A stretch of DNA of 64,000 nt from Patiriisocius marinistellae (GTDB lineage Bacteria; Bacteroidota; Bacteroidia; Flavobacteriales; Flavobacteriaceae), in the NCBI RefSeq assembly GCF_009014635.1, contig NZ_BKCF01000001.1, forward strand, positions 248,001-312,000, written 5' to 3'. The notes beneath the pieces were generated by a model. It searched no databases and was not told the DNA's origin. It saw only the letters and a list, made by a program, of their open reading frames with translations. Of the stretch, positions 1 to 8,539 are shown in pieces; the stretch's first letter is position 1; each line of letters begins with the position of its first letter. The translations under genes and the position numbers were made by a program.

Positions 1-1109
1 TCTTCGGTTACCATTAGAGGCTTAAAGGTATCAACCATAACGGCGAGTTCATCACTTCCTTTTTTGCCTATGCTTCGTTCCACGGCGCCTGGGTGTGGAC
101 CGTGTGGAATCCCTGCTGGATGCAGAGATATATGACCTGCATCAATATCGTTACGGCTCATAAAATCACCATCTACATAATATAACACTTCATCGCTGTC
201 AATATTGCTATGGTTGTAAGGTGCTGGTATACTGTCTGGATGATAATCGTACAGTCGTGGGCAAAAAGAACACACAACAAAAGCATCTGTCTCAAAAGTT
301 TGATGTACTGGTGGCGGTTGATGAATGCGCCCTGTAATAGGTTCAAAATCGTGTATTGAAAATGCATAAGGGTAATTATACCCGTCGTAACCCACTACAT
401 CAAAAGGATGTGAGGCATAGACCATTTCAATAATTTCGTCTTTCTTTTTAACTTTCATTAAAAACTCGCCTTTCTCATCATTTGTTTCTAATTCGTAAGG
501 CTTACGAATATCGCGTTCACAAAAAGGTGAATGTTCTAGTAATTGCCCAAACCAGTTTCTATATCTTTTTGGGGTGTAAATAGGCCTGCGAGATTCAACA
601 ATAAACAGGCGATTGTCCTCTGTATCAAAATCTATTTGATAAATAATACCTCGCGGGATTAATAAATAATCACCATATTTAAAGTCAAGATTACCTAAGT
701 GTGTTTTTAGTTTTCCACTACCCTTATGCACAAATAACAACTCATCTGCATCTGTGTTTTTATAAAAATAATCTTTTATACTATGTTTGGGTGCTGCGAG
801 AATAATAGTACAATCACTATTAGTCAACACAGCTTTACGACTTTCTAGATAATCATTTTCTGGTTTTACTTGAAATCCTCTAAAACGATAGGACTGAATG
901 TTATTTTCTTTAGCAATTTTAGGTTTAACACTATATTGGTTTCTAATTTCTTTAACCATCGTAGGACGGTGCTCATGATAAGAATTGCTATACATTCCAT
1001 CAAACCCAATAGTTCCAAAAAGCTGTTCACTATACAATGAACCATCTGGTTTTCTAAATTGTGTATGACGCTTGGGAGGTATTTTCCCTAATGTGTGATA
1101 TAATGGCAT
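1..1109 (-). CDS. hmgA: Homogentisate 1,2-dioxygenase, 3' end cut off by window edge
   Basis: This gene encodes the non-haem iron ring-opening dioxygenase that converts homogentisate to maleylacetoacetate in tyrosine/phenylalanine breakdown. The frame is open from an ATG at 1109 to the window edge, giving about 369 residues. It begins MPLYHTLGKIPPKRHTQF, typical of the bacterial family. Family blocks seen include YRFRGFQVKPENDYLESRKA, LLIPRGIIYQIDF, YASHPFDVVGYDGYNYPYAF and the His-rich HPAGIPHGPHPG, which holds part of the metal site. Family members are about 385 residues, so only the last few codons should be missing. No operon partner is visible inside the window; in relatives hppD often follows, which cannot be checked here. 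The identification is firm. Confidence 0.95.
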   Translation of the reverse strand, partial: MPLYHTLGKIPPKRHTQFRKPDGSLYSEQLFGTIGFDGMYSNSYHEHRPTMVKEIRNQYSVKPKIAKENNIQSYRFRGFQVKPENDYLESRKAVLTNSDCTIILAAPKHSIKDYFYKNTDADELLFVHKGSGKLKTHLGNLDFKYGDYLLIPRGIIYQIDFDTEDNRLFIVESRRPIYTPKRYRNWFGQLLEHSPFCERDIRKPYELETNDEKGEFLMKVKKKDEIIEMVYASHPFDVVGYDGYNYPYAFSIHDFEPITGRIHQPPPVHQTFETDAFVVCSFCPRLYDYHPDSIPAPYNHSNIDSDEVLYYVDGDFMSRNDIDAGHISLHPAGIPHGPHPGAVERSIGKKGSDELAVMVDTFKPLMVTE

Positions 1110-1296
1110 AAGTCTTTATTTTGTAGTCTAACAAATATCGGAAAAATTAATCTCAAATTTCAAAGGTTTGATAACAGATGACGGGTGATTAACTTTTTTT
1201 GGAAAGAATACTTTTTCAAAATTTTAAAAAATTCCGATAGTAAAGAGGAAGTTTCAATTTCAAAAATTAATAATAGTGTTCTAAAATTTAATGGGT

Positions 1297-3531
1297 TTAA
1301 AACCTAAACCCTGCACTCACATGCCACTCTCCAGCTTTTCTCTCTGGTGAACGGGCATATTTAACCTCGACTGGGCCCATAAAAGTTTCTAATCCATAAC
1401 CTATTCCAAAGCCGCTATAATCTATTCCATCAATCCACTGAGCGTCTGTTAGCAAATCATTACCCACGTTTGCGATATTGCCGAAGATTTGAAGATGACT
1501 GTTTTTAAAAATTTCATAATCAATTGACAACATAGATTTCAAATATGAATCTCCTCTTATATTCAACGCCTCATAACCATAAAAGGGAATAATATTATTT
1601 AAGTTTTTAAAACCGTACCCACCTACTAAAAAGTCTAAAGATGATGTGGAATCATCACCTATTTTAAAACCTCCCTCTGTAGTAAAGTACATTGAAAATT
1701 TATCAAGAATTTTTGTTGCATAACCAAATTTTGCTTTTGGAATTGCAAATTGCTCAAAACTATTATTACGCCCTTCTGCAAATGCATAATAATGGATATC
1801 TCCGTCTAGAAAAAAACCACTAGAAGGAAAAAATGCATCATCAAGGCTATCATATTTTGCATAGGCGAAAACACTATAATAATTAGTACTCTCAAAGACT
1901 GTACGTGGATTATTTTGATCGTCAACACCTAACGTTTCTGAAAGCAACCTTAAATATTTGTGTTCTAATCCAGTACCAATAGTAAATGTGCGTTTAAAAA
2001 GGGTTTCAAAAAATAACCGATTTGTAAAGTCATTATATTCTAACTCAAGCTCATTAAGTCCAAATGGAACAGATAATTCTCCCACTTGCACTAATGAAAC
2101 TGGAATATCTTTTTCAAAAAAATCAAACGAGCTATTTAACCCAATACTCCAATAATATCCTTTGTCTATATAATAATTGGCGTTGTATCTAAAATTATCT
2201 CCAATGATAACATCTAAACTTGCAACATCGTTATTGGTTAATAACCGCTTATAAGTCAAATTTACTAATGCTGATGTACGATATAAGTCATCATAATGCA
2301 CTCCAAAACGCAACAACATACGTTGATTAGTTTCCTCTACATTAAATACAACTTTATAACTGCCATCTCCATTTTCAATAAACCGGTAATCGATTGCATC
2401 ATAATTTCCTGTTGCTGAAAGATTATTAACACCGTTACTAAAATCCTTATACTTAATAGTAGCTGGTAATTTTAATTTAAGTTTACCAAGCACGTACTTT
2501 TCAGTATATTTTTTAGTGCCATTTACTTCTACAGTACGAATATCAATTTCATCATTCTGCCTAAATTTAATAGCTTCTTTTTTTCTTGTTTTTTGTTGAC
2601 TAGCATAATTTTTTAAAGAAATATCAAAAGCCGTGGCTGCTTCAAAACCGTTTTTAATAATTTTTCTGCCCTCATTAAATGACACAACAGAAAAATCCTT
2701 TATCTCTGGTCTAATATAAATGTCTGTCATTTCCTTCTTCTTAACCATCGCCTCAATAGTGCGATAATTGTTAATTTGAACTAAGGCATCAAATGCAGAT
2801 TTTAACGCATCTTTATCTCTCAATAAATCCTGAACGTCAACTCCTATAACAACATCAACTCCTTTTTTCTTCAATTCTTCAATTGGGTAGTTGTTAACCA
2901 CACCACCATCAATAAGTACTTGGTCATTTATAATTACTGGAGCAAATAATGAAGGAAGTGCTCCACTAGCTAAAATAGCCCTTGGTAAATATCCGTTTTC
3001 TAACACTACAGGTTTTCCGTTTTCAAGATTTGTTGCAACACAAAAAAATGGAATGGGGAGTTCAGAAAAATTATCGGTTGTATCTACATGCACCATCAAT
3101 TTTGACAGTAGATTGTATACGTTTTGTCCTTTAGAAAGTCCAGAGGGGAATCTTATTTTAAAACCATCAAAAGGAAGCGTGACTCCGTATTTTTCGTCTT
3201 CAGACTTTTCATAAAATGTTGTTGCGCTCCGTGGAATTTCATCTTGAATTAACCTATCAAAATCAACAACTTTAAAAATAGAATCAATCTGTATTCCAGA
3301 ATAGCCTGAAGCATATAACCCACCAATTATAGCACCCATACTTGTACCACCTATATAATCTATGCGCACACCTGCAGAATCAATTGCTTTTAAGACTCCT
3401 ATATGTGCTAACCCCTTTGCGCCACCGCCGCTTAAAACAAGACCAACTTTAAGGTCTTTGTTTTCTATGGATTGGGCATAGGAACCACCTAATGACAATA
3501 CTAATAGAAGTATGAGTATTAAATTTTTCAA
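1297..3531 (-). CDS. Patatin-like phospholipase fused to Omp85/BamA-like barrel
   Basis: This 744-residue protein has a signal peptide (about 1-19) and a patatin domain at about 27-220. The patatin domain shows the oxyanion G-rich stretch SGGGAKGLAHIG, the nucleophile motif GTSMG (Ser64) and the DGG motif with catalytic Asp208. A POTRA-like segment follows at about 330-400 (IRTVEVNGTKKYTEKYVLGK), then a beta-rich C-terminal half ending in VSAGFRF with a terminal Phe, as in outer-membrane barrels. The layout matches type Vd secretion (PlpD of Pseudomonas) and the common Bacteroidetes patatin/BamA proteins. Likely role: an outer-membrane-anchored lipase or esterase, surface or periplasmic. It stands alone on the minus strand, 82 bp after uvrC. 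The substrate and the side of the membrane on which the lipase acts are not known from sequence. Confidence 0.9.
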   Translation of the reverse strand: MKNLILILLLVLSLGGSYAQSIENKDLKVGLVLSGGGAKGLAHIGVLKAIDSAGVRIDYIGGTSMGAIIGGLYASGYSGIQIDSIFKVVDFDRLIQDEIPRSATTFYEKSEDEKYGVTLPFDGFKIRFPSGLSKGQNVYNLLSKLMVHVDTTDNFSELPIPFFCVATNLENGKPVVLENGYLPRAILASGALPSLFAPVIINDQVLIDGGVVNNYPIEELKKKGVDVVIGVDVQDLLRDKDALKSAFDALVQINNYRTIEAMVKKKEMTDIYIRPEIKDFSVVSFNEGRKIIKNGFEAATAFDISLKNYASQQKTRKKEAIKFRQNDEIDIRTVEVNGTKKYTEKYVLGKLKLKLPATIKYKDFSNGVNNLSATGNYDAIDYRFIENGDGSYKVVFNVEETNQRMLLRFGVHYDDLYRTSALVNLTYKRLLTNNDVASLDVIIGDNFRYNANYYIDKGYYWSIGLNSSFDFFEKDIPVSLVQVGELSVPFGLNELELEYNDFTNRLFFETLFKRTFTIGTGLEHKYLRLLSETLGVDDQNNPRTVFESTNYYSVFAYAKYDSLDDAFFPSSGFFLDGDIHYYAFAEGRNNSFEQFAIPKAKFGYATKILDKFSMYFTTEGGFKIGDDSTSSLDFLVGGYGFKNLNNIIPFYGYEALNIRGDSYLKSMLSIDYEIFKNSHLQIFGNIANVGNDLLTDAQWIDGIDYSGFGIGYGLETFMGPVEVKYARSPERKAGEWHVSAGFRF

Positions 3532-3613
3532 ATGTGCCTTTATTATTTTTTTTTGAATTCTTAAACTTTACTATATGTTGATGAATCGATATGTTTAGTC
3601 GAAACTCTCTATA

Positions 3614-5404
3614 CTATTTTTGAAAATGAGTTATAATCTTCTTTGCCCTACTCGCTCCTACTACCTTTGCTAAGTCTTCAAAACTGGCCTCACCAACTCG
3701 CTTTGTACTTTTAAATTTCCGAAGTAATTCTATGGAGGTTTTTTCTCCAATTCCCGGTATGGACTCTAGCGTATTGTTTAATGCTTCTTTGCTTCTAAGC
3801 TGGCGGTGAAATGTGATACCAAAACGGTGCGCCTCATTCCTTAATTGTTGGATAATCTTTAAAGTTTCGCTTTTTTTATCAATATACAAAGGGACAGGGT
3901 CATCTGGATAGAATAACTCCTCTAATCTTTTTGCAATTCCTATAATTGCAATTTTTCCTCGCAACTCTAGAGCGTCAAGTGCTTTTAAAGAAGATGACAA
4001 TTGTCCTTTACCTCCATCTATAATTATAAGCTGTGGCAAGGGCTGTCCCTCCTCTTTTAGCCTTTTATACCTGCGATAGACCACCTCTTCCATCGAGGCA
4101 AAATCATCTGGACCTACTACAGTTTTAATATGAAATTTACGATAGTCTTTTTTACTTGGTTTTCCGTCTTTAAATACTACGCATGCAGCAACAGGATTTG
4201 TTCCTTGAATATTACTATTATCAAAGCATTCAATATGGCGTGGCTCTTCACTTAAACGTAAATCTATTTTCATTTGTGCCATAATTCTATTAGCATGCCT
4301 GTCTGGATCTACAATTTTAGCTTGCTTAAAACGCTCCATTCTATAATACTTGGCGTTACGAATAGAGAGATCGAGTATTTTCTTTTTATCTCCTAGTTTA
4401 GGAATATGAAAACTTATACCTGCTTCAAGATTAATTTTGAATGGAAGGTACACTTCTTTTGATTGTGAGTTAAAACGTTGTCGCAATTCCACTACCGCAA
4501 GCTCTAACAACTCAGCATCACTCTCATCTAGTTTTTTCTTTATCTCTAGGGTATGACTTCTAATAATTGCACCAAAACTTAATTGCAAAAAATTGACATA
4601 ACCATAGCTTTCATCACTAATGACACTAAATACATCAACATTATTAATTTTAGGATTTACAACCGTAGATTTAGCTTGATAATTTTCCAGCACATCTATT
4701 TTGTCTTTAATTCGCTGGGCATCTTCATACAGCATTTCTTCAGCATACTGTTTCATTTGGGTTTTAAATCTAACTAGAGACTCTTTAAAATTCCCTTTTA
4801 CAATATTTCGGATTGCTTCAATATTTTCATTGTATTCGGTTTCAGAATAAAGCCCCTCACATGGCCCAGCACAATTACCTAAATGATATTCTAAACACAC
4901 TTTATACTTGCCGTCTCTTATTTTATCTTCGGCTAAATCATAATTGCAGGTACGCAAATTATACAAGCCTTTAATTAAATCTAGCAACGTGTGTACAGTT
5001 TTCATACTCGTGTACGGCCCGTAATATTCACTACCATCTTTTATAAGGCGGCGTGTGGGGAATACACGTGGAAAACGTTCGTTTTTAATACAAATCCAAG
5101 GATACGATTTATCATCTTTAAGCAGTACGTTATACTTAGGCTGGTATTTTTTAATAAGATTATTCTCTAACAGAAGAGCATCAGTCTCCGTAGCTACCAC
5201 AATATGTTTAATATCAACAATACGCTTAACAAGCATGCGCGTACGTGCATTATCATGCTTTTTAGTAAAATAACTATTAACGCGTTTCTTCAAATTTTTT
5301 GCTTTCCCTACATACAATAACTTCCCATCTTTATCATAATATTGATAAACTCCGGGAGAGTCTGGAAGCGTAGAAATTTGTAAGGTAACAGAAGCTTGAG
5401 CCAT
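3614..5404 (-). CDS. uvrC: Excinuclease ABC subunit C
   Basis: UvrC makes both incisions in nucleotide excision repair after UvrAB loads on damage. The 596-residue protein has the GIY-YIG nuclease domain at the N-terminus (LPDSPGVYQYY ... LLYVGKAKNLKKRV), the Cys-containing segment (CLEYHLGNCAGPC), a UVR-like helix pair near 205-235, the RNase H-like C-terminal nuclease (IECFDNSNIQGTNPVAACVVF and LIIIDGGKGQL, with acidic residues in place) and a final helix-hairpin-helix (LESIPGIGEKTSIELL). Length is normal. A -7-like box lies exactly 4 nt before the ATG, so the mRNA may be leaderless. The call is firm. Confidence 0.97.
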   Translation of the reverse strand: MAQASVTLQISTLPDSPGVYQYYDKDGKLLYVGKAKNLKKRVNSYFTKKHDNARTRMLVKRIVDIKHIVVATETDALLLENNLIKKYQPKYNVLLKDDKSYPWICIKNERFPRVFPTRRLIKDGSEYYGPYTSMKTVHTLLDLIKGLYNLRTCNYDLAEDKIRDGKYKVCLEYHLGNCAGPCEGLYSETEYNENIEAIRNIVKGNFKESLVRFKTQMKQYAEEMLYEDAQRIKDKIDVLENYQAKSTVVNPKINNVDVFSVISDESYGYVNFLQLSFGAIIRSHTLEIKKKLDESDAELLELAVVELRQRFNSQSKEVYLPFKINLEAGISFHIPKLGDKKKILDLSIRNAKYYRMERFKQAKIVDPDRHANRIMAQMKIDLRLSEEPRHIECFDNSNIQGTNPVAACVVFKDGKPSKKDYRKFHIKTVVGPDDFASMEEVVYRRYKRLKEEGQPLPQLIIIDGGKGQLSSSLKALDALELRGKIAIIGIAKRLEELFYPDDPVPLYIDKKSETLKIIQQLRNEAHRFGITFHRQLRSKEALNNTLESIPGIGEKTSIELLRKFKSTKRVGEASFEDLAKVVGASRAKKIITHFQK

Positions 5405-5408
5405 AGCG

Positions 5409-5416
5409 TAAAGATA
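5409..5416 (-). promoter_or_regulatory. -7-like promoter box before uvrC, predicts leaderless mRNA
   Basis: On the minus strand the sequence TATCTTTA, a one-mismatch form of the Bacteroidetes -7 box TAnnTTTG, is followed by CGCT and then the uvrC ATG. The 4-nt spacing is the same as at 24321, 33439 and 52582. A start site at the A of the ATG would fit. No clear -33 TTTG was seen. Confidence 0.5.
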
Positions 5417-5613
5417 ATGGCTTTCCTTTTTTTAGCAGAAATTTTAAGGGTGCAATAAATGTTAATTTATATAAAAATTTGTCCTTAAATTTCAAGAAAG
5501 AGACTATTAAAGTCTTGATTGAGTATTATCATTAATCTATAAAAAGGAATGTTTCACCTGTTAATAAAGGGTTAAATGCACAATAAATAAAACCTAATGT
5601 TAAGCACTTGCGT

Positions 5614-5634
5614 AGTTTTACTAAGTATAAAACT
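5614..5634 (+). promoter_or_regulatory. Inverted repeat, possible operator of the His-rich/TonB operon
   Basis: A perfect inverted repeat with 7-bp arms AGTTTTA and TAAAACT and a 7-bp centre ends 2 nt before the start codon of the His-rich gene. It could be a repressor site or a small hairpin at the start codon. A metal-responsive Fur/Zur-type regulator is a guess based only on the neighbouring genes. AT-rich inverted repeats of this size can arise by chance. Confidence 0.35.
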
Positions 5635-5636
5635 CA

Positions 5637-6029
5637 ATGCACCAACCGCTCACTTTTTTAAAAAACACTATAATTGTCTTCTTGGCAACGTCTTATCTAT
5701 TGACGCCACTTGCTGAAGCTATTGTAGAGGGGATGCATAAATTTTCGCATGCAGTGTCAAAATCGACAGCGCACCACCATCACGGCAACCACCATAATGC
5801 ACATGGCCACGAACACGAGACTATTTCATTTATAGCCGAGCTTTTTTCAGACAAACAGCAAAATAATAACAACGATAAAATTCCGTCGGTTAAAATAGAC
5901 AAGCATTTTTCTGAAATTTCTTACTCATTAAAAACCCCCGAAAGAATATTTAGAACTCATAATTTTAACTACGAGTTCAATGAAGTCACATTTCCGAAGT
6001 CCTTAGACGCTCCACCTCCCGAAGTATAA
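5637..6029 (+). CDS. Small His-rich exported protein upstream of TonB receptor
   Basis: This 130-residue protein starts with a hydrophobic segment (about 8-28, KNTIIVFLATSYLLTPLAEA) that looks like a signal peptide or anchor. A histidine cluster follows at about 46-60 (HHHHGNHHNAHGHEHE), then a charged region ending in DAPPPEV. The cluster suggests binding of a transition metal such as zinc, copper, nickel or cobalt. It lies 101 bp before a TonB-dependent receptor on the same strand, and the two are probably co-transcribed. The layout recalls small His-rich periplasmic proteins beside metal-linked TonB receptors in Bacteroidetes. The family was not recognised with certainty and the metal is unknown. 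Confidence 0.75.
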   Translation: MHQPLTFLKNTIIVFLATSYLLTPLAEAIVEGMHKFSHAVSKSTAHHHHGNHHNAHGHEHETISFIAELFSDKQQNNNNDKIPSVKIDKHFSEISYSLKTPERIFRTHNFNYEFNEVTFPKSLDAPPPEV

Positions 6030-6130
6030 TTTTTACATAGAAAAACAAAATCACTTTGCTAGACAAAAAAGGGTATTTCCCATTTTGTATTAGCTGTGTT
6101 GTTATTCATTTTTATTAAAAAATTATACCC

Positions 6131-8353
6131 ATGAAATTCAAATTATTATGGGGTGTACTACTTTGCTTTGCAACAATGCAAGCGCAATCGCTCAAGGGCA
6201 TTGTAGTAACCCAAAACAATATTCCACTTGTAGATGTGGCAATATTTAATGCTACAAAAGGTAGCCACTCACACACTAACCAAGCGGGAGAATTTACACT
6301 TGACAATGTCACGGTAAATGACAAAATATCTTGCTCCTATTTAGGATACGGTACCGTTTATTATACCGTAGAAGAAACAGATTTTAGCAACCCCGTTACT
6401 ATCACATTGACACAAGGTGCTGTTTCACTTTCTCAAATTGTACTTACTAACGAAATAAATACGCTTAACCAAATTGCAGCCGTTGACCTCAACAAAAATC
6501 CTGTAAAAAACACGCAAGAAGTATTGCGTCAAGTACCCGGATTATTTATAGGACAACACGCAGGAGGAGGAAAAGCAGAGCAAATTTTCCTACGTGGATT
6601 TGACATTGACCACGGGACAGATATTAGTCTTACCGTTGATGGAATGCCAGTAAACATGGTATCGCACGCGCACGGGCAAGGATATAGTGACCTTCACTTT
6701 TTAATCCCCGAAACGGTAAAAAATATTGAATTTGGGAAAGGTCCATATTATGCGAAAAAAGGAGATTTTACCACGGCAGGTTATGTTGACTTTAGCACAA
6801 AAGAACGGATTGACAACAGTAGTATATCTGTTGAATATGGCGATTTTGACTCTTTTAGAACTGTGGGATTATTCAACGTTTTAGACACTGAAAAAAGCGA
6901 CGCATATATTGCTGGGTCTTTTAATAGTTTTGATGGGCCGTATGACTCTCCTCAAAATTTTAACCGTATTAATTTAATGGGGAAATACTCTTATCAACTT
7001 CCTCAGGACCAGAAAGTAACAATTACCGCTTCGCATTTTCAAAGCAAATGGGATGCGAGTGGACAAATCCCGCAACGTGCCGTAGATGCTGGATTGATTG
7101 GACGTTTTGGCGCTATTGATGATACTGAGGGTGGTAATACGAGTCGATCAAACATCTTGATTGCCCATGAAAAGCAAATTTCAGAAACCAAAAAACTGGT
7201 AAGCAGCGCTTATTTTTCGCACTATGATTTTGAGTTGTTTTCAAACTTTACGTTTTTTCTCGAAGACCCTGTAAATGGCGACCAGATTCGTCAATTTGAA
7301 GACCGAAATTTAATGGGCTTTCAAACGGCGTTTACAGAACAAACATCATTGCTAGAAACACCTTTTGAATATACTGCCGGTGGTGGGTTACGATACGATG
7401 ATGTTGATGATATACAGTTATCCCGCACAAAAAACAGACAGGAATTACTAGAGCGTCTTGCCTTTGGTGATGTTAATCAAATGAATGCTTTTGCATTTTT
7501 GAATACGGAATTTGACTTCGGAAATTTTAAACTCAATCCAGGTGTGCGTCTTGATTATTTTAAATTCGATTATGTAAATAGATTGAGCGAATTGTATGAC
7601 AATAAAAGTGAATCAAAAGTTTTTGCGAGTCCAAAACTGAACTTGTTTTACAAAGCAAATAACAACATTCAATTGTTTTTAAAATCGGGTATTGGGTTTC
7701 ACTCAAACGATGCGCGCGTTGTTGTTGCTAATAGTGGCGAAGACATTTTACCCGCGGCCTACGGCGCAGATTTAGGTGGAATTTTTAGAGCCAATGACCG
7801 TCTTATTTTTAATGCTGCCTTGTGGACATTATTTTTAGACCAAGAATTTGTGTACGTGGGAGATGCCGGTATCGTTGAGCCTAGCGGAAAAACAAGACGT
7901 TTGGGCGTTGACGTTGGCGCACGTTTTGAAGCGCTGGACTGGTTGTACTTTTTTGGCGACATTAACTACACCTACGCAAGAAGCACCGAAGAGCCTAGTG
8001 GACAAGACTACATTCCGCTAGCGCCAGATTTAACGAGCACCGGTGGTGTTACTTTTGAGGATTTGCAAGGTTTTTCTGGCGGACTCAATTACCGCTATTT
8101 AAAAGACCGTGCGGCAAACGAGGACAACAGTATTATTGCCGAAGGGTATTTAGTGACAGATTTTAATGTGAATTACACATATAAGAATATAGATTTTGGA
8201 ATTATTATCGAAAATCTTTTTGATACCGAATGGAACGAAACCCAATTTGCTACAGAAAGCCGTTTATTCAATGAGCCAGAACCTGTGGAGGAAATTCATT
8301 TCACCCCGGGAACGCCTTTCTTTTTGAGAGGAAAAGTAACGGTGAACTTTTAA
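6131..8353 (+). CDS. TonB-dependent outer-membrane receptor, CarboxypepD_reg type
   Basis: This 740-residue protein has a signal peptide (1-19), a CarboxypepD_reg-like beta-sandwich at about 21-95 (LKGIVVTQNNIPLVDVAIFN), a plug domain at about 115-215 (VLRQVPGLFIG ... IFLRGFDIDHGT) and a 22-strand-type barrel that ends in TVNF. The plug holds the unusual stretch DGMPVNMVSHAHGQGYSDLH, rich in His, seen in a subfamily whose substrate I cannot name with confidence. With the His-rich protein just upstream, metal or metal-chelate import across the outer membrane is the best guess. A strong terminator follows at 8386. No SusD partner is present, which argues against glycan import. Confidence 0.9.
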   Translation: MKFKLLWGVLLCFATMQAQSLKGIVVTQNNIPLVDVAIFNATKGSHSHTNQAGEFTLDNVTVNDKISCSYLGYGTVYYTVEETDFSNPVTITLTQGAVSLSQIVLTNEINTLNQIAAVDLNKNPVKNTQEVLRQVPGLFIGQHAGGGKAEQIFLRGFDIDHGTDISLTVDGMPVNMVSHAHGQGYSDLHFLIPETVKNIEFGKGPYYAKKGDFTTAGYVDFSTKERIDNSSISVEYGDFDSFRTVGLFNVLDTEKSDAYIAGSFNSFDGPYDSPQNFNRINLMGKYSYQLPQDQKVTITASHFQSKWDASGQIPQRAVDAGLIGRFGAIDDTEGGNTSRSNILIAHEKQISETKKLVSSAYFSHYDFELFSNFTFFLEDPVNGDQIRQFEDRNLMGFQTAFTEQTSLLETPFEYTAGGGLRYDDVDDIQLSRTKNRQELLERLAFGDVNQMNAFAFLNTEFDFGNFKLNPGVRLDYFKFDYVNRLSELYDNKSESKVFASPKLNLFYKANNNIQLFLKSGIGFHSNDARVVVANSGEDILPAAYGADLGGIFRANDRLIFNAALWTLFLDQEFVYVGDAGIVEPSGKTRRLGVDVGARFEALDWLYFFGDINYTYARSTEEPSGQDYIPLAPDLTSTGGVTFEDLQGFSGGLNYRYLKDRAANEDNSIIAEGYLVTDFNVNYTYKNIDFGIIIENLFDTEWNETQFATESRLFNEPEPVEEIHFTPGTPFFLRGKVTVNF

Positions 8354-8385
8354 ATTAAGAGTGACGAATTACAAAGAGAAAAATG

Positions 8386-8421
8386 AAACCTCTTAGATTT
8401 ATTGATCTAAGAGGTTTTTTT
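8386..8421 (+). terminator. Rho-independent terminator after TonB receptor gene
   Basis: A 13-bp perfect stem (AAACCTCTTAGAT and its complement) with a 6-nt loop is followed by a T run. It lies 33 bp after the receptor stop codon. The A-rich 5' flank could let it work for the opposite strand as well. Confidence 0.9.
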
Positions 8422-8473
8422 AGTAGTAATGTCTGGTTGAGCGAATCGAAACTTACTTTACGAAAACGAATAG

Positions 8474-8491
8474 TTCTCGACTGCGCTCGAA
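8474..8491. repeat. Intergenic TTCTCGACTGCGCTCGAA element
   Basis: Between two convergent genes lies TTCTCGACTGCGCTCGAA, an imperfect palindrome much richer in GC than its surroundings. A related TTGAGCGAATCGAAAC stretch sits about 25 bp upstream. From general experience such TCGACTGCGCTCGA pieces recur in gaps between genes in many flavobacterial genomes as short mobile or REP-like palindromes. Only one copy is seen in this window, so its repeat status rests on that recollection. Confidence 0.5.
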
Positions 8492-8539
8492 CGGATGTTT
8501 AGCTTTAAACCAAAATACTTTTTTATCTATATTTTCAAC

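Noticed and set aside
173-367. 64-residue frame inside the homogentisate dioxygenase gene
   Set aside because: It is a shadow of the hmgA coding frame on the same strand and has no homology signal or promoter.
1110-1296. Gap between hmgA and the patatin gene, searched for a riboswitch or small RNA
   Set aside because: Only AT-rich sequence was seen, with no stable stem or conserved motif.
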